From positions 1 to 19,090 of the forward strand of contig QGUR01000047.1 in NCBI GenBank assembly GCA_003242205.1: 19,090 nucleotides of DNA, given 5' to 3'. Position numbers and translations under genes: made by a program. The stretch comes from Chloroflexota bacterium. GTDB lineage: Bacteria > Chloroflexota > Anaerolineae > Aggregatilineales > Phototrophicaceae. Below the pieces are notes generated by a model. The model saw nothing but the letters and a program-made list of their open reading frames with translations. It had not been told where the DNA came from and ran no database searches. Shown piece after piece: positions 1-8,084 of this stretch. Each line of letters opens with the position of its first letter. Position 1 is the first letter of the stretch.

Positions 1-637
<637 letters not shown>

Positions 638-648
<11 letters not shown>

Positions 649-1684
649 CGTTCATTACGACCCGCGGGCAACCGCTGCCGTGGCCGCCAAGGAGGGCAAG
701 GAAGTCCTCGTTCAGGTACGCGGCCTGAAGAAGTATTTCCCGATTACCTCCGGCATTATCCTGCAGCGGCAGGTTGGCGCGGTAAAAGCCGTCGATGATG
801 TGAGCTTCAACATTTACAAGGGCGAAACGCTCGGTCTCGTCGGTGAATCCGGCTGCGGCAAAAGCACGACGGGCCGCACCGTGCTGCAACTCTATAAACC
901 GACCGAAGGCTCGGTCGTGTTTGAAGGGCAGGAGCTGACGACCATGAGCAGCGCCGAACTGCGGAAGATGCGGCGGCGCATGCAGATGATCTTCCAGGAC
1001 CCGTTCGCCTCGCTGAACCCGCGCATGTCGGTCGGCTCCATCGTGAGCGAACCGTTACGCATTCACAAGACGATCACCAACCGCGCCGAAATGCAGGAAT
1101 ATGTCGAGCACCTGCTGGAGCGCGTCGGTCTGAATCCGTATTACGTCAACCGCTACCCGCATGAATTCTCCGGCGGGCAGCGCCAGCGTATCGGCATCGC
1201 CCGCGCTCTGGCGCTGCGGCCCACTTTCATCGTCGCTGACGAGCCGATTTCGGCGCTCGACGTGTCGATTCAGGCGCAGGTCGTCAACCTGCTGGAAGAG
1301 CTTCAGGACGAATTTAACCTGACGTACCTGTTCATCGCTCACGACCTGAGCATGGTGCGCCATATCTGCGACCGTGTCGCGGTGATGTATCTCGGCAAGA
1401 TCGTCGAGATGGGCCCGACGGAAGAGGTATACGAGAACCCGCTGCACCCATATACGCAGGCATTGCTCTCGGCGGTTCCCGTGCCCGACCCGATGATCGA
1501 GGCGACGCGCCAGCGCATCATTCTGCGCGGCGACGTGCCCAGCCCGGCACGCCCGCCGATTGGCTGCAATTTCAACACGCGCTGCCCGGTGGCAATTGAA
1601 GGCATCTGCTATCAGGAGCCTGATCCGCCACTGATCGAGATTACGCCCGGTCACTACGTGGCATGCCACCGCGTCACGACATAG
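638..1684 (+). CDS. Peptide ABC transporter ATP-binding protein, OppF/DppF type
   Basis: This is the second ATPase of the same importer and forms the heterodimeric motor with the upstream gene product. It is a complete 348-residue protein, normal for the family. Walker A is GESGCGKST (residues 69-77), the Q-loop glutamine is Q120, the signature SGGQR is at 178-182, and Walker B FIVADE (197-202) is followed by the H-loop IAHDLS. The C-terminal domain has four cysteines (GCNFNTRCP, GICY, VACH), consistent with the Fe-S cluster of the family. The start is GTG at 638, chosen because GGAAGGAG (621-628) lies 9 bases upstream. The start lies inside the previous gene, which indicates translational coupling. 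The gene is last in its operon, with hairpins just downstream. Confidence 0.96.
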
Positions 1685-1697
1685 GCCCTCACCTCCG

Positions 1698-1731
1698 GCC
1701 TTCTCCCAACTGCTTCGCCGGAAGAGAAGGC
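1698..1731 (+). terminator. Hairpin after the peptide-transporter operon
   Basis: GCCTTCTC (1698-1705) pairs with GAGAAGGC (1724-1731), an 8 bp stem starting 13 bases after the oppF-like stop. There is no T-tract, so it may act as a transcript-end stabiliser rather than a classic intrinsic terminator. It resembles other hairpins in this window based on CCTTCTCC or CCTCTC. Confidence 0.4.
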
Positions 1732-1762
1732 ATCGAAGGCCCGAACAACAGGATATGAACAG

Positions 1763-1789
1763 TAGAGGCCTGAAATCGTCAGGCCTCTA
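1763..1789 (+). terminator. Perfect 11 bp hairpin, probable transcription terminator
   Basis: TAGAGGCCTGA (1763-1773) and TCAGGCCTCTA (1779-1789) form a perfect 11 bp stem with a 5-base loop. The bases after it (TTGATTTC) are only weakly T-rich. It probably ends the transporter transcript before the promoter of the FHA gene. Confidence 0.6.
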
Positions 1790-1862
1790 TTGATTTCGGC
1801 GAGAATATACCGGCGGGCCTTGAGTGCGGACTGTCGCGTTCCCTCCGCTCTCCCTACCCGCG

Positions 1863-1892
1863 TTGTCAAAGAAAAGACCATCACGCTACAAT
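1863..1892 (+). promoter_or_regulatory. Sigma70-type promoter of the FHA-domain gene
   Basis: TTGTCA (1863-1868) and TACAAT (1887-1892) are separated by 18 bases and lie 39 bases before the ATG at 1932. The preceding hairpin at 1763-1789 isolates this promoter from the transporter operon. The match is by eye only. Confidence 0.55.
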
Positions 1893-1931
1893 TCGGATTG
1901 CGAAGGCAAAGAAAGGTAGTGTGGCGACGCT

Positions 1932-3974
1932 ATGGCGTATGGACGCCTGGACGTTTTCTGGCCCGACGGACAATTCCAGACCTTCCCACTGGCAGAGCCG
2001 ACGGTGTCCGTAGGGCGCTCCAGCGGCAACACCATCAGCCTGGACAGCGATAATATCTCGCGCTACCACTTCAACCTGACGCACAAAGACGGCCAGACCT
2101 ATATCACCGATCTCGGCTCGGCCAACGGCACGTTTGTCGACTCGCTGCGGCTGGAGAGCAACAAGCCACAGGCGCTCTATGGCGGCGAGGAAATTCAAGT
2201 TGGCGAATTGCGGATGATTTACAACGTGTTCGACGATTCGCCAACGCGCCCGATGCTGGTTCCGGAAGAAACGACCCGGCGCATCGAACTGGAAGCGCCC
2301 GCGTTTCGCATCGACCTGCTCGGCCCCTCGCAGCCCGTTTCTCCCGGCGCGCACATCACGGCAGAACTCACGATCACCAACACGGGAACGGAGCCCGAAC
2401 GCTATCTGGTGGAGGTCAACGGGCTGCCGCGCGACTGGGTTCGCATCGACCGCCCAACGGTAGAGGTCGCTCCCGGCAAGTCCGAGCCGGTCGTCATCAG
2501 TTTCAAGCCCGCCCGGCGCAGCGAAAGCACCCCCGGCGACTATCACGCCTATGTCACCGTGCGGCCAAGCCGGGATGCGGTCACGCTTTTGAACGCTGAT
2601 TTTGTGCTCACTATTCTGCCGTTCGGCGGCTTCGGCATGGCGCTGGATAGCAACGACCTGACGCCGGATGAACCGCTGCGGCTGCATCTGCACAATCAGG
2701 GCAGCAATCCACTGCCCCTGCACCTGATGGTGCATGATCCCAATGACGCCATTCAGGCCAATATTCCCGCGCCGAGCCTGACGTTAAAGCCCGGACAGCG
2801 GCTGATGGTTCAGGCGAGCGTGCGGCCCAAACGACGCCACCTGTTCGGGGAAACCCGGATTTACCCGTTCGACGTCGTCGTCAAGTCGGGCGACGCAGCA
2901 GGCTTCACCGCCGCCCAACGAGCGTATCTGAGCGTGCCGGCATCGATGCCGATGTGGGCCCCCATCGCGATTGTCGGGGCGGCCAGCGCCATGATCATGC
3001 TGCTGATCGCGATCATCGCCATTCTCGGCGCGCAGAGCGCCTTCAACGCCGCGCCGGAGATCACCCGGTTTGAAGTCAGCAGCACACAGGTCGCGCAGGG
3101 CGAGCCGCTGGTCGTCAACTGGCAGGCGAACAACGCCCAGCGCATCGTGCTCACGCTTAACGGCACGCCGGTTTTCCGTGAGGAAGGCGATCTGGCGACG
3201 ACAAGCTACACCATTAACACCAGCGGGCTGACGGGCGAGGTGGTCGTGGCGGTACAGGCATCAAGTGAGGGCGGCACACGAAACAGCAGTCAGGTGGTAT
3301 CTATCGTCCAGCCCATGCAGATCAACCTGTTTACCGTCAACCCGCCGCAGCTTGTTCGCAACGTCGTGCAACCGATCACGATCACATGGAACACACAGGG
3401 CGCGGTCCTGACGAGGATTATCGGTCTGGAGAGCTTCACGACCGCCAGCATCGCCTCGACCTATGGCCCGAACGAGACACTGAGCGACATCGTCGGCATT
3501 CCGCAGAACCCGCTGAACCTGACCCTGTATGCCGAAGATGGGCAAGGGAACGCCATCGAGCAATCCATTGTGGTCGAGGTTGTCGATCCCATCTGCCGCG
3601 CGGGCGTCGATGGCGTGGCGCTGCGCGCCGAGCCGCACCCGGAGGCGCAGATCGTCAGCACCCTGCCGGAAGGGCGCTCGGTGGTCGTTGACGCGCAGGA
3701 TGAGTCGCGCCTGTGGCTGCGCGTGGTGCTGCCCGGCGGCGTGCTTGGCTGGGGACCGGCGAACGCCTTTGAATGCGCGTCCAACTTCCGCGTCGAAAAC
3801 CTGCGTCAGGTGCTGATTATCCCAACCGTCATACCGAGCGTGGAGCGCACGGAAAGCCTGCCTGCCACCGATGCGCCGGTTGTGACGGCGACGCCGCGCC
3901 GGCTGACAGCGACGCCGACCGTCACGCGGCCCGCGCCAACGCCGACGCCGACGGCAACCGTCACCGGCCCGTAA
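1932..3974 (+). CDS. FHA-domain membrane protein with extracytoplasmic SH3b-like domain and Thr/Pro tail
   Basis: This 680-residue protein is probably a sensor or scaffold bridging phosphoprotein binding and the cell envelope; no specific function is recognised. Residues about 20-95 are an FHA domain (phosphothreonine binding) with the conserved residues G28-R29-S30, S43-R44, H46 and N65-G66. Residues about 125-335 look like two beta-sandwich (NEW3/CARDB-like) domains. Residues about 341-367 form one hydrophobic membrane segment. Residues 375-550 again look Ig-like, 553-615 resemble a bacterial SH3 domain (ALRAEP, LPEG, GWGPANAFEC), and the tail from 650 is a TPTPT-type linker. If FHA is cytoplasmic, the first sandwich domains are also inside and the SH3b part is outside. 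The start ATG follows GAAAGG (1911-1916) with a long spacer. The gene appears monocistronic. Confidence 0.85.
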   Translation: MAYGRLDVFWPDGQFQTFPLAEPTVSVGRSSGNTISLDSDNISRYHFNLTHKDGQTYITDLGSANGTFVDSLRLESNKPQALYGGEEIQVGELRMIYNVFDDSPTRPMLVPEETTRRIELEAPAFRIDLLGPSQPVSPGAHITAELTITNTGTEPERYLVEVNGLPRDWVRIDRPTVEVAPGKSEPVVISFKPARRSESTPGDYHAYVTVRPSRDAVTLLNADFVLTILPFGGFGMALDSNDLTPDEPLRLHLHNQGSNPLPLHLMVHDPNDAIQANIPAPSLTLKPGQRLMVQASVRPKRRHLFGETRIYPFDVVVKSGDAAGFTAAQRAYLSVPASMPMWAPIAIVGAASAMIMLLIAIIAILGAQSAFNAAPEITRFEVSSTQVAQGEPLVVNWQANNAQRIVLTLNGTPVFREEGDLATTSYTINTSGLTGEVVVAVQASSEGGTRNSSQVVSIVQPMQINLFTVNPPQLVRNVVQPITITWNTQGAVLTRIIGLESFTTASIASTYGPNETLSDIVGIPQNPLNLTLYAEDGQGNAIEQSIVVEVVDPICRAGVDGVALRAEPHPEAQIVSTLPEGRSVVVDAQDESRLWLRVVLPGGVLGWGPANAFECASNFRVENLRQVLIIPTVIPSVERTESLPATDAPVVTATPRRLTATPTVTRPAPTPTPTATVTGP

Positions 3975-3995
3975 CGACGCGAATAGCCCGCGCCG

Positions 3996-4460
3996 TCATT
4001 CCCGCTGCGCCAGCCTGTCGATCACGCTGTTGGGGCCGACAAAGACCGAGCCGCCTTCGCGCACGGTATCCTGAATCAGCCGGATCATGTTCTCTTTGTC
4101 TGAATTGACCAGCGCAATCCACTCCTGCGGCGCGCCGGTATCAGGATCATACTTCGCGCCCCAGTTCGCCATCTCGACGAGGATGGGAATAAGGTCGATC
4201 CCTTTCTCGGTCAGCGTATAGACCTCTTTGCGCCTGTCGATCGGGTGAGGCGTTTTGACGAGAATGCCATGACGTTCGAGCTGGGCGAGACGGTTGGCGA
4301 GGATATTGGTGGCAATCCGTTCGTCCGAGCGCAGAAAATCGCCATAGGTTTTCTTGCCGAAGTAGACGATGTCACGGATGATGAGCAGCGACCAAGTATC
4401 GCCGAACGCTTCCAGCCCGAAATTGATCGGACAATTGGAGCGCCGTAGTTGCTTCTTCAT
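3996..4460 (-). CDS. HxlR-family winged-helix transcriptional regulator
   Basis: This is a 154-residue DNA-binding protein of the HxlR family, whose members usually repress a neighbouring divergent gene in response to electrophiles, oxidants or small ligands. The family hallmarks are visible: an N-terminal CPI at residues 10-12, then GLEAFGDTWSLLIIRDI, a DNA-recognition segment (SDERIATNILANRLAQLERHGIL), the wing (RRKEVYTLTEKG) and the family end motif LVEMANWG. C10 sits where redox-sensing HxlR proteins such as YodB and HypR carry their reactive cysteine, so thiol sensing is possible. The C-terminus runs about 35 residues beyond the core. It is divergent from the AraC-type gene at 4595 with a 134-base shared intergenic region, so control of itself and of that neighbour is the natural inference. 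TGGAGG lies upstream of the ATG. Confidence 0.9.
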   Translation of the reverse strand: MKKQLRRSNCPINFGLEAFGDTWSLLIIRDIVYFGKKTYGDFLRSDERIATNILANRLAQLERHGILVKTPHPIDRRKEVYTLTEKGIDLIPILVEMANWGAKYDPDTGAPQEWIALVNSDKENMIRLIQDTVREGGSVFVGPNSVIDRLAQRE

Positions 4461-4499
4461 TGGAGGTTACGTTTCAATACCGTTAGATACACGACCGAT

Positions 4500-4563
4500 A
4501 GAAAATTTGTTCTTGACTTCTCCACCCGCTTTTATTATCCTGTAATAACTTGCAAAATGCAAG
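4500..4563 (+). promoter_or_regulatory. Promoter and candidate operators of the AraC-type gene
   Basis: The promoter is TTGACT (4513-4518), a 17-base spacer and TATCCT (4536-4541). Overlapping the -35 is AGAAAATTTGTTCTTGAC (4500-4517). Immediately after the -10 is GTAATAACTTGCAAAAT (4542-4558). Both elements recur at the promoter of the DUF2277 gene (7345-7404). CTTGCA-AAA-TGCAAG (4549-4563) is a perfect palindrome covering the expected transcription start, a typical repressor position. The HxlR protein encoded next door is the nearest candidate to bind here. Confidence 0.65.
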
Positions 4564-4594
4564 CTAAACCGCGCCACCCGATTCGAGGAAAGCG

Positions 4595-5341
4595 ATGGGC
4601 ATCATTTTTGAAGAACGCCAATCCGACTCGCCGTTTATCGAAACGATCTGGCGCAGCTATGCAGGTGACGGCGGTCACTTCATGTCGCTCGCCGTCAGTC
4701 GCTGGCAGATGGTGGTTTCGCGCCTGCGCGGCCGTATCGCCATCACACTGCGCGGGCCGGAAACCAGAGCTTCCGATGCCTACTGCCCCCCTGATGCCGA
4801 GTTTGTGGGTGTGTTCTTCCGTCTCGGCACGTTCATGCCCCGGCTTCCAGCCAGCCAGCTTGTGGACGGCGAATTGTGGTTGCCACAGGCCGGCAGCCGT
4901 TCTTTCTGGCTGCACGGTTCCACCTGGCAGTTCCCCGATTTTGAGAACATCGACGTCTTTGTTGACCGGCTCTTTCGCGAAGGCCTGCTCGTCCACGAAC
5001 CCATCGTCGATGCCGCTCTTCAGGGGCGCGTCACGGGCCTGTCCCAGCGCTCCGTCCAGCGGCGTTTTCTACGCGCCACCGGCCTGACGCACACCAACGT
5101 TCACCAGATCGAACGCGCCCGCTATGCGACCGCGCTGTTAAGACAGGGCATGTCGATTCTCGACGTGGTCGATCTGGCCGGCTATACCGACCAGCCGCAT
5201 CTCACCAGAGCGCTCAAACGCTGGATCGGGCAGACGCCCGCCCAGATCGCCGCCGGGGCCACCGTACTCGGCTTCTCAAGACCGTTCATGCAGGGCCAGC
5301 CACTGCGCGCCCTCAGCGACACAGCCCGGATAGGAGCATGA
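4595..5341 (+). CDS. AraC/XylS-family transcriptional regulator
   Basis: This 248-residue regulator has a non-conserved N-terminal sensing half (residues 1-135) and an AraC-type double helix-turn-helix C-terminal half. The first HTH is around LSQRSVQRRFLRATG (149-163). The second runs from SILDVVDLAGYTDQPHLTR to the family motif KRWIGQTPAQI (187-218). The start ATG at 4595 is preceded by GAGGAA (4585-4590), a short 4-base spacer. It is divergent from the HxlR gene and followed by the exported hydrolase gene 105 bases later. Its target is unknown. Neighbouring hydrolases, the reductase and itself are plausible, but nothing in the sequence proves it. Confidence 0.9.
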   Translation: MGIIFEERQSDSPFIETIWRSYAGDGGHFMSLAVSRWQMVVSRLRGRIAITLRGPETRASDAYCPPDAEFVGVFFRLGTFMPRLPASQLVDGELWLPQAGSRSFWLHGSTWQFPDFENIDVFVDRLFREGLLVHEPIVDAALQGRVTGLSQRSVQRRFLRATGLTHTNVHQIERARYATALLRQGMSILDVVDLAGYTDQPHLTRALKRWIGQTPAQIAAGATVLGFSRPFMQGQPLRALSDTARIGA

Positions 5342-5380
5342 CGTTCACCGGCAGCGCGCCATTAGGTGTCGTTTTTGTTC

Positions 5381-5410
5381 AAGACAGCCCCCTGTTCTCT
5401 GCCCTATGAT
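5381..5410 (+). promoter_or_regulatory. Putative promoter of the exported alpha/beta hydrolase
   Basis: TATGAT (5405-5410) is a good -10. AAGACA (5381-5386) sits 18 bases upstream as a weak -35. The -10 lies downstream of the ATG at 5366, which argues that translation begins at the TTG at 5447 instead. Confidence 0.45.
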
Positions 5411-5446
5411 TCGAACATCCGTTTCGACAGACAAAGGGTAGAGACC

Positions 5447-6343
5447 TTGCGCGGAAGAATCACCGCCGGCGCTGTCGCCGCCGGCATCATTGTCATCGGA
5501 TATGCCTTCATGGCAAACGCCGGAACACCGGCAATGGCACAGGAAGGAAACGCCATGGGAAACTACGCTTCGATCAACGGCCTTGAAATGTATTACGAGA
5601 CTCAGGGCAGCGGCGAACCGCTGATCATGCTGCATGGCGGTCTGGGCGGCATCGCGGAATTTGGCAATCTGCCTTCTATGCTCGCCACGAACCGGCAAGT
5701 CATCACCGCTGAAATGCAGGGACACGGCCATACGGCGGACATCGACCGCCCGCTGAGCTTCGAACAGATGGCGGATGACGTGGCCGGGTTGATGGATCAT
5801 CTGGGGTTGGAACGCGCGGATATTTATGGCTTTTCTCTGGGTGGTGGGGTCGCGCTGCAAACCGCCATTCGCTATCCGGAACGGGTTCGCAAACTGGGGC
5901 TGGTTTCGACGCCTTACAGCCGCGCGGGCTGGTATCCTGAGGCGGCCACGGCAATGTCCTCGATGAACGCCGAGGTCGCGCAGATGATGATGACGACACC
6001 AATTTACGCCGCCTATGCCGAAGTCGCGCCAAGGCCGGACGACTGGCCCGTGCTCGTCACGAAAGTCAGCCAACTGCTTGGGCGCGATTACGACTGGTCT
6101 ACGGATGTCGCCGCCATCGAAGCGCCGGTACTCTACATTGTCGGTGATGCCGACAGCGTTCGCCTCGATCATGCCGTCGAACTATTCAAACTTTTAGGCG
6201 GCGGGCAGGCAGACGGCGGTGTGGGCGGCCTGCCGAAATCGCGGCTCGCCGTACTCCCGGCAACGACGCACATCGATATGATCTTTCGCATCGAACAACT
6301 GGCCGCGTTGATTGCGCCATTCCTCGACGCGCCCGTGCCGTAG
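5447..6343 (+). CDS. Alpha/beta-fold hydrolase, probably exported
   Basis: This is a 298-residue serine hydrolase of the alpha/beta fold. The nucleophile S130 sits in GFSLGG, the oxyanion-hole HGG is at 63-65, the acid D234 is in VGDAD, and the base H275 is in TTHID. I chose the TTG start at 5447 because AAAGGG (5433-5438) is 8 bases upstream. It also gives a clean signal peptide: basic RGR, hydrophobic residues 5-22, and an AMA|QE cleavage site after A31. The longer ORF from ATG 5366 would translate the putative promoter. A second start at ATG 5555, with AGGAAGGA (5541-5548) ahead of it, would make a cytosolic form. The substrate is unknown. The catalytic core resembles esterase, haloperoxidase and dienelactone-type relatives, which cannot be told apart here. 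Confidence 0.88.
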   Translation: MRGRITAGAVAAGIIVIGYAFMANAGTPAMAQEGNAMGNYASINGLEMYYETQGSGEPLIMLHGGLGGIAEFGNLPSMLATNRQVITAEMQGHGHTADIDRPLSFEQMADDVAGLMDHLGLERADIYGFSLGGGVALQTAIRYPERVRKLGLVSTPYSRAGWYPEAATAMSSMNAEVAQMMMTTPIYAAYAEVAPRPDDWPVLVTKVSQLLGRDYDWSTDVAAIEAPVLYIVGDADSVRLDHAVELFKLLGGGQADGGVGGLPKSRLAVLPATTHIDMIFRIEQLAALIAPFLDAPVP

Positions 6344-6436
6344 CCGTTCAAACGATACTGCTTACCGCGTGACCGGCGACAGCAAGCGATCCCTGAATAT
6401 TCGCCGCTTACAACGCTTGTAAAGAGGAGCATCGAA

Positions 6437-7231
6437 ATGGAAAAGCGCGTAGAAACCGTTCGTTCGGCGGATGGAACCGAAATCGCATTCGAGCGGCTGG
6501 GAACAGGCCCGGCGCTCATTCTGGTGGACGGCGCAGTCTGCCACCGGGCATTCGGGCCAATGCCAAGTCTGGCGCCGCTCCTTGCCCCGCACTTCACCGT
6601 ATTCATGTACGACCGGCGCGGGCGCAACCAGAGCGGCGATACCCGGCCATATGCGGTCGAGCGCGAAGTCGAAGACATCGCCGCGTTGATCGATGAAGCG
6701 GGCGGCTCAGCCTACCTCTATGGTGTCTCTTCGGGCGCGGCGCTGGCGTTGGAAGCGGCAGCAAGCCAACTGAACATCACAAAGCTGGCGCTGTTCGAAC
6801 CGCCATTCATGACCGACCCGCAAGCGTTATTGCGCTGGCAGTCTTATAAGACCGACCTCAACAAGCTGCTGGCGGAAGGCCGTCACAGCGATGCAATTGA
6901 ACTCTTCATGGCGTTCGTCGGCACGCCTGCCGAGGCCATCGACGGAATGCGTCAGGCGCCGTTCTGGCCCATGCTTGAAGCCGTCGCCCCGACGCTGGCT
7001 TACGACGCCGCCGTTCTGGGCGATCAGTCAGTGCCGGCAGCGCGCGCGGCCTCGATCAAAATACCCACACTGGTCATGGATGGCGGGGCCAGCCCTGATT
7101 TTATGCGGCAGGGCGTGCAGGCGCTTCAGCAGGTGATTCCCGGCGCGCAGCGGCGCACGCTAGAGGGCCAGTCGCACGATGCCGCTGCCGAGGCTGTTGC
7201 GCCCGCGCTGATCGAATTTTTCACCGCCTGA
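6437..7231 (+). CDS. Alpha/beta-fold hydrolase, cytosolic
   Basis: This 264-residue alpha/beta hydrolase has no signal peptide. The nucleophile elbow is YGVSSG with S98, the acid is probably D221 (or D215) in VMDGGASPDF, and the base is H247 in GQSHDAA. The usual HGG oxyanion motif is replaced by VDGAV (residues 30-34). The start ATG is preceded by AAAGAGGAGC (6421-6430) with a good spacer. The gene lies 93 bases after the exported hydrolase on the same strand and ends at a strong terminator, so the two may share a transcript. Sequence similarity between them is limited to fold motifs, so this is not a recent tandem duplicate. The substrate is unknown. Confidence 0.9.
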   Translation: MEKRVETVRSADGTEIAFERLGTGPALILVDGAVCHRAFGPMPSLAPLLAPHFTVFMYDRRGRNQSGDTRPYAVEREVEDIAALIDEAGGSAYLYGVSSGAALALEAAASQLNITKLALFEPPFMTDPQALLRWQSYKTDLNKLLAEGRHSDAIELFMAFVGTPAEAIDGMRQAPFWPMLEAVAPTLAYDAAVLGDQSVPAARAASIKIPTLVMDGGASPDFMRQGVQALQQVIPGAQRRTLEGQSHDAAAEAVAPALIEFFTA

Positions 7232-7265
7232 GAACCTATTTTCCCCATAAACCATCGCCCATCAT

Positions 7266-7327
7266 CAGGTTCTGTCCGGTCGCGTATGCCCATCAGATGA
7301 TCGGGCAGAACCTGCTTTTGTGTTTTG
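7266..7327 (+). terminator. Intrinsic-type terminator after the second hydrolase
   Basis: Bases 7266-7281 pair with 7299-7314 in a 16 bp stem. The base is CAGGTTCTG with CAGAACCTG, and the upper part includes two G-T wobbles. It is followed by CTTTTGTGTTTTG (7315-7327). This separates the hydrolase genes from the next promoter at 7358. Confidence 0.75.
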
Positions 7328-7344
7328 ACTGCCGCTTGCCGATT

Positions 7345-7404
7345 AGAAAATATGTTCTTGACACCGGCAGCAAAAATCGGATATGCTGTAATCACTTGCA
7401 AAAT
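7345..7404 (+). promoter_or_regulatory. Promoter and operator-like elements of the DUF2277 operon
   Basis: The promoter is TTGACA (7358-7363), an 18-base spacer and TATGCT (7382-7387), close to sigma70 consensus. AGAAAATATGTTCTTGAC (7345-7362) matches 17 of 18 bases of the element at the AraC-type gene. GTAATCACTTGCAAAAT (7388-7404) matches 16 of 17 bases of the second element. The spacer between them is not conserved, so this looks like shared protein binding rather than a simple duplication. Confidence 0.7.
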
Positions 7405-7443
7405 AAAAGCGATTAAAGCCGCTGTCACTCGGAGGGCCGTCAA

Positions 7444-7713
7444 ATGTGCAGAAACATCCGAACGCTCTACAATTTCGCGCCCCCGGCAACCGACGAAGAA
7501 ATTCGCGCTGCCGCGCTTCAGTATGTACGCAAGATCAGCGGCTTCAACAGGCCGTCGCAGGCCAACGAAGCCGCCTTTTATGCCGCCGTTGATGAGATCG
7601 CAGCCGCCTCGCGCCGGCTTCTCGACGCGCTCCAGACGACCGCGCCGCCTAAAAACCGCGAGGAAGAAGCGGCTAAAGCCAGAGCGCGCGCGGCACTTCG
7701 ATTTTCCAGCTAG
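7444..7713 (+). CDS. DUF2277 family small protein
   Basis: This 89-residue protein has the characteristic DUF2277 start MCRNIRTLYNF and the conserved PPATDEEIRAAALQYVRKISG and NEAAFYAAVDEIAAASRRLLD segments, with an Ala/Arg/Glu-rich helical tail. The function of the family is unknown. CGGAGGG (7430-7436) is an adequate ribosome binding site for ATG 7444. It is the first gene of a probable two-gene operon: the next gene starts 19 bases after its stop. Its promoter carries the same elements as the AraC-type gene, which ties it to the neighbouring regulators. The family call is secure from the N-terminal signature. Confidence 0.92.
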   Translation: MCRNIRTLYNFAPPATDEEIRAAALQYVRKISGFNRPSQANEAAFYAAVDEIAAASRRLLDALQTTAPPKNREEEAAKARARAALRFSS

Positions 7714-7732
7714 CCAAGGAGGAATGTTTGCC

Positions 7733-7951
7733 ATGCCGCAACAGGACAGCAACCTGCCCGAAAAACTGGCAGCCCCCGCGCGCAGAGCGCTGACAGCGGC
7801 GGGTTACACCCGCCTCGAACAACTGGCACAGGCTACCGAAGACGAGATCAGACAGTTGCACGGCATCGGCCCGAACGCGCTCAAACAGCTTCGTAGCGCC
7901 CTCGCCGAGCGCGGTCTCTCGTTTGCCGGTGGCAGCGAGGCGAAAGGATAA
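7733..7951 (+). CDS. Small helix-hairpin-helix DNA-binding protein (RpoA C-terminal-domain-like)
   Basis: This 72-residue protein is almost entirely one helix-hairpin-helix unit. AARRALTAAGYTRLEQLAQ-type helices are followed by the hairpin LHGIGPNALKQLRSAL, as in the RNA polymerase alpha C-terminal domain and other non-specific DNA binders. I chose ATG 7733 because AAGGAGG (7716-7722) lies 10 bases ahead. The in-frame ATG at 7724 would leave only one base, and the longer open frame upstream reads through the DUF2277 gene and its promoter. It is the second gene of the DUF2277 operon. Its target and role are unknown. Confidence 0.85.
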   Translation: MPQQDSNLPEKLAAPARRALTAAGYTRLEQLAQATEDEIRQLHGIGPNALKQLRSALAERGLSFAGGSEAKG

Positions 7952-7977
7952 GCGGCCAACAAGGGAAAAGTGGCCGC
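7952..7977 (+). terminator. Hairpin directly after the HhH gene
   Basis: GCGGCCA (7952-7958) pairs with TGGCCGC (7971-7977), starting at the first base after the stop codon. There is no T-tract. It may be a weak terminator or a 3' end stabiliser between the HhH gene and the reductase gene. Confidence 0.4.
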
Positions 7978-8084
7978 CGATACACCAATAACTGGCAACC
8001 GCGAACCGGATCGCCCTCATATCGCGCGTATGCATTTTCGTCTGCCAGCAGGCCGCTGGCGCAAGCGGAGAAAGTCCCATCCCC

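Noticed and set aside
1881..2735. 284-residue minus-strand open frame opposite the FHA gene
   Set aside because: It is a shadow of the FHA gene in GC-rich DNA. It has no recognisable domain and its composition is Arg/Val-rich and biased. The plus strand encodes clear FHA motifs.
4500..7358. AGAAAATATGTTCT as a LexA/DinR-type SOS box
   Set aside because: It resembles GAAC-N4-GTTC but one half-site is wrong at both promoters, and the downstream genes are not typical SOS genes. An unidentified regulator is more likely.
7325..7732. N-terminal extension of the HhH protein to 208 residues
   Set aside because: The extension would translate the promoter and the DUF2277 gene out of frame. A consensus ribosome binding site supports ATG 7733.
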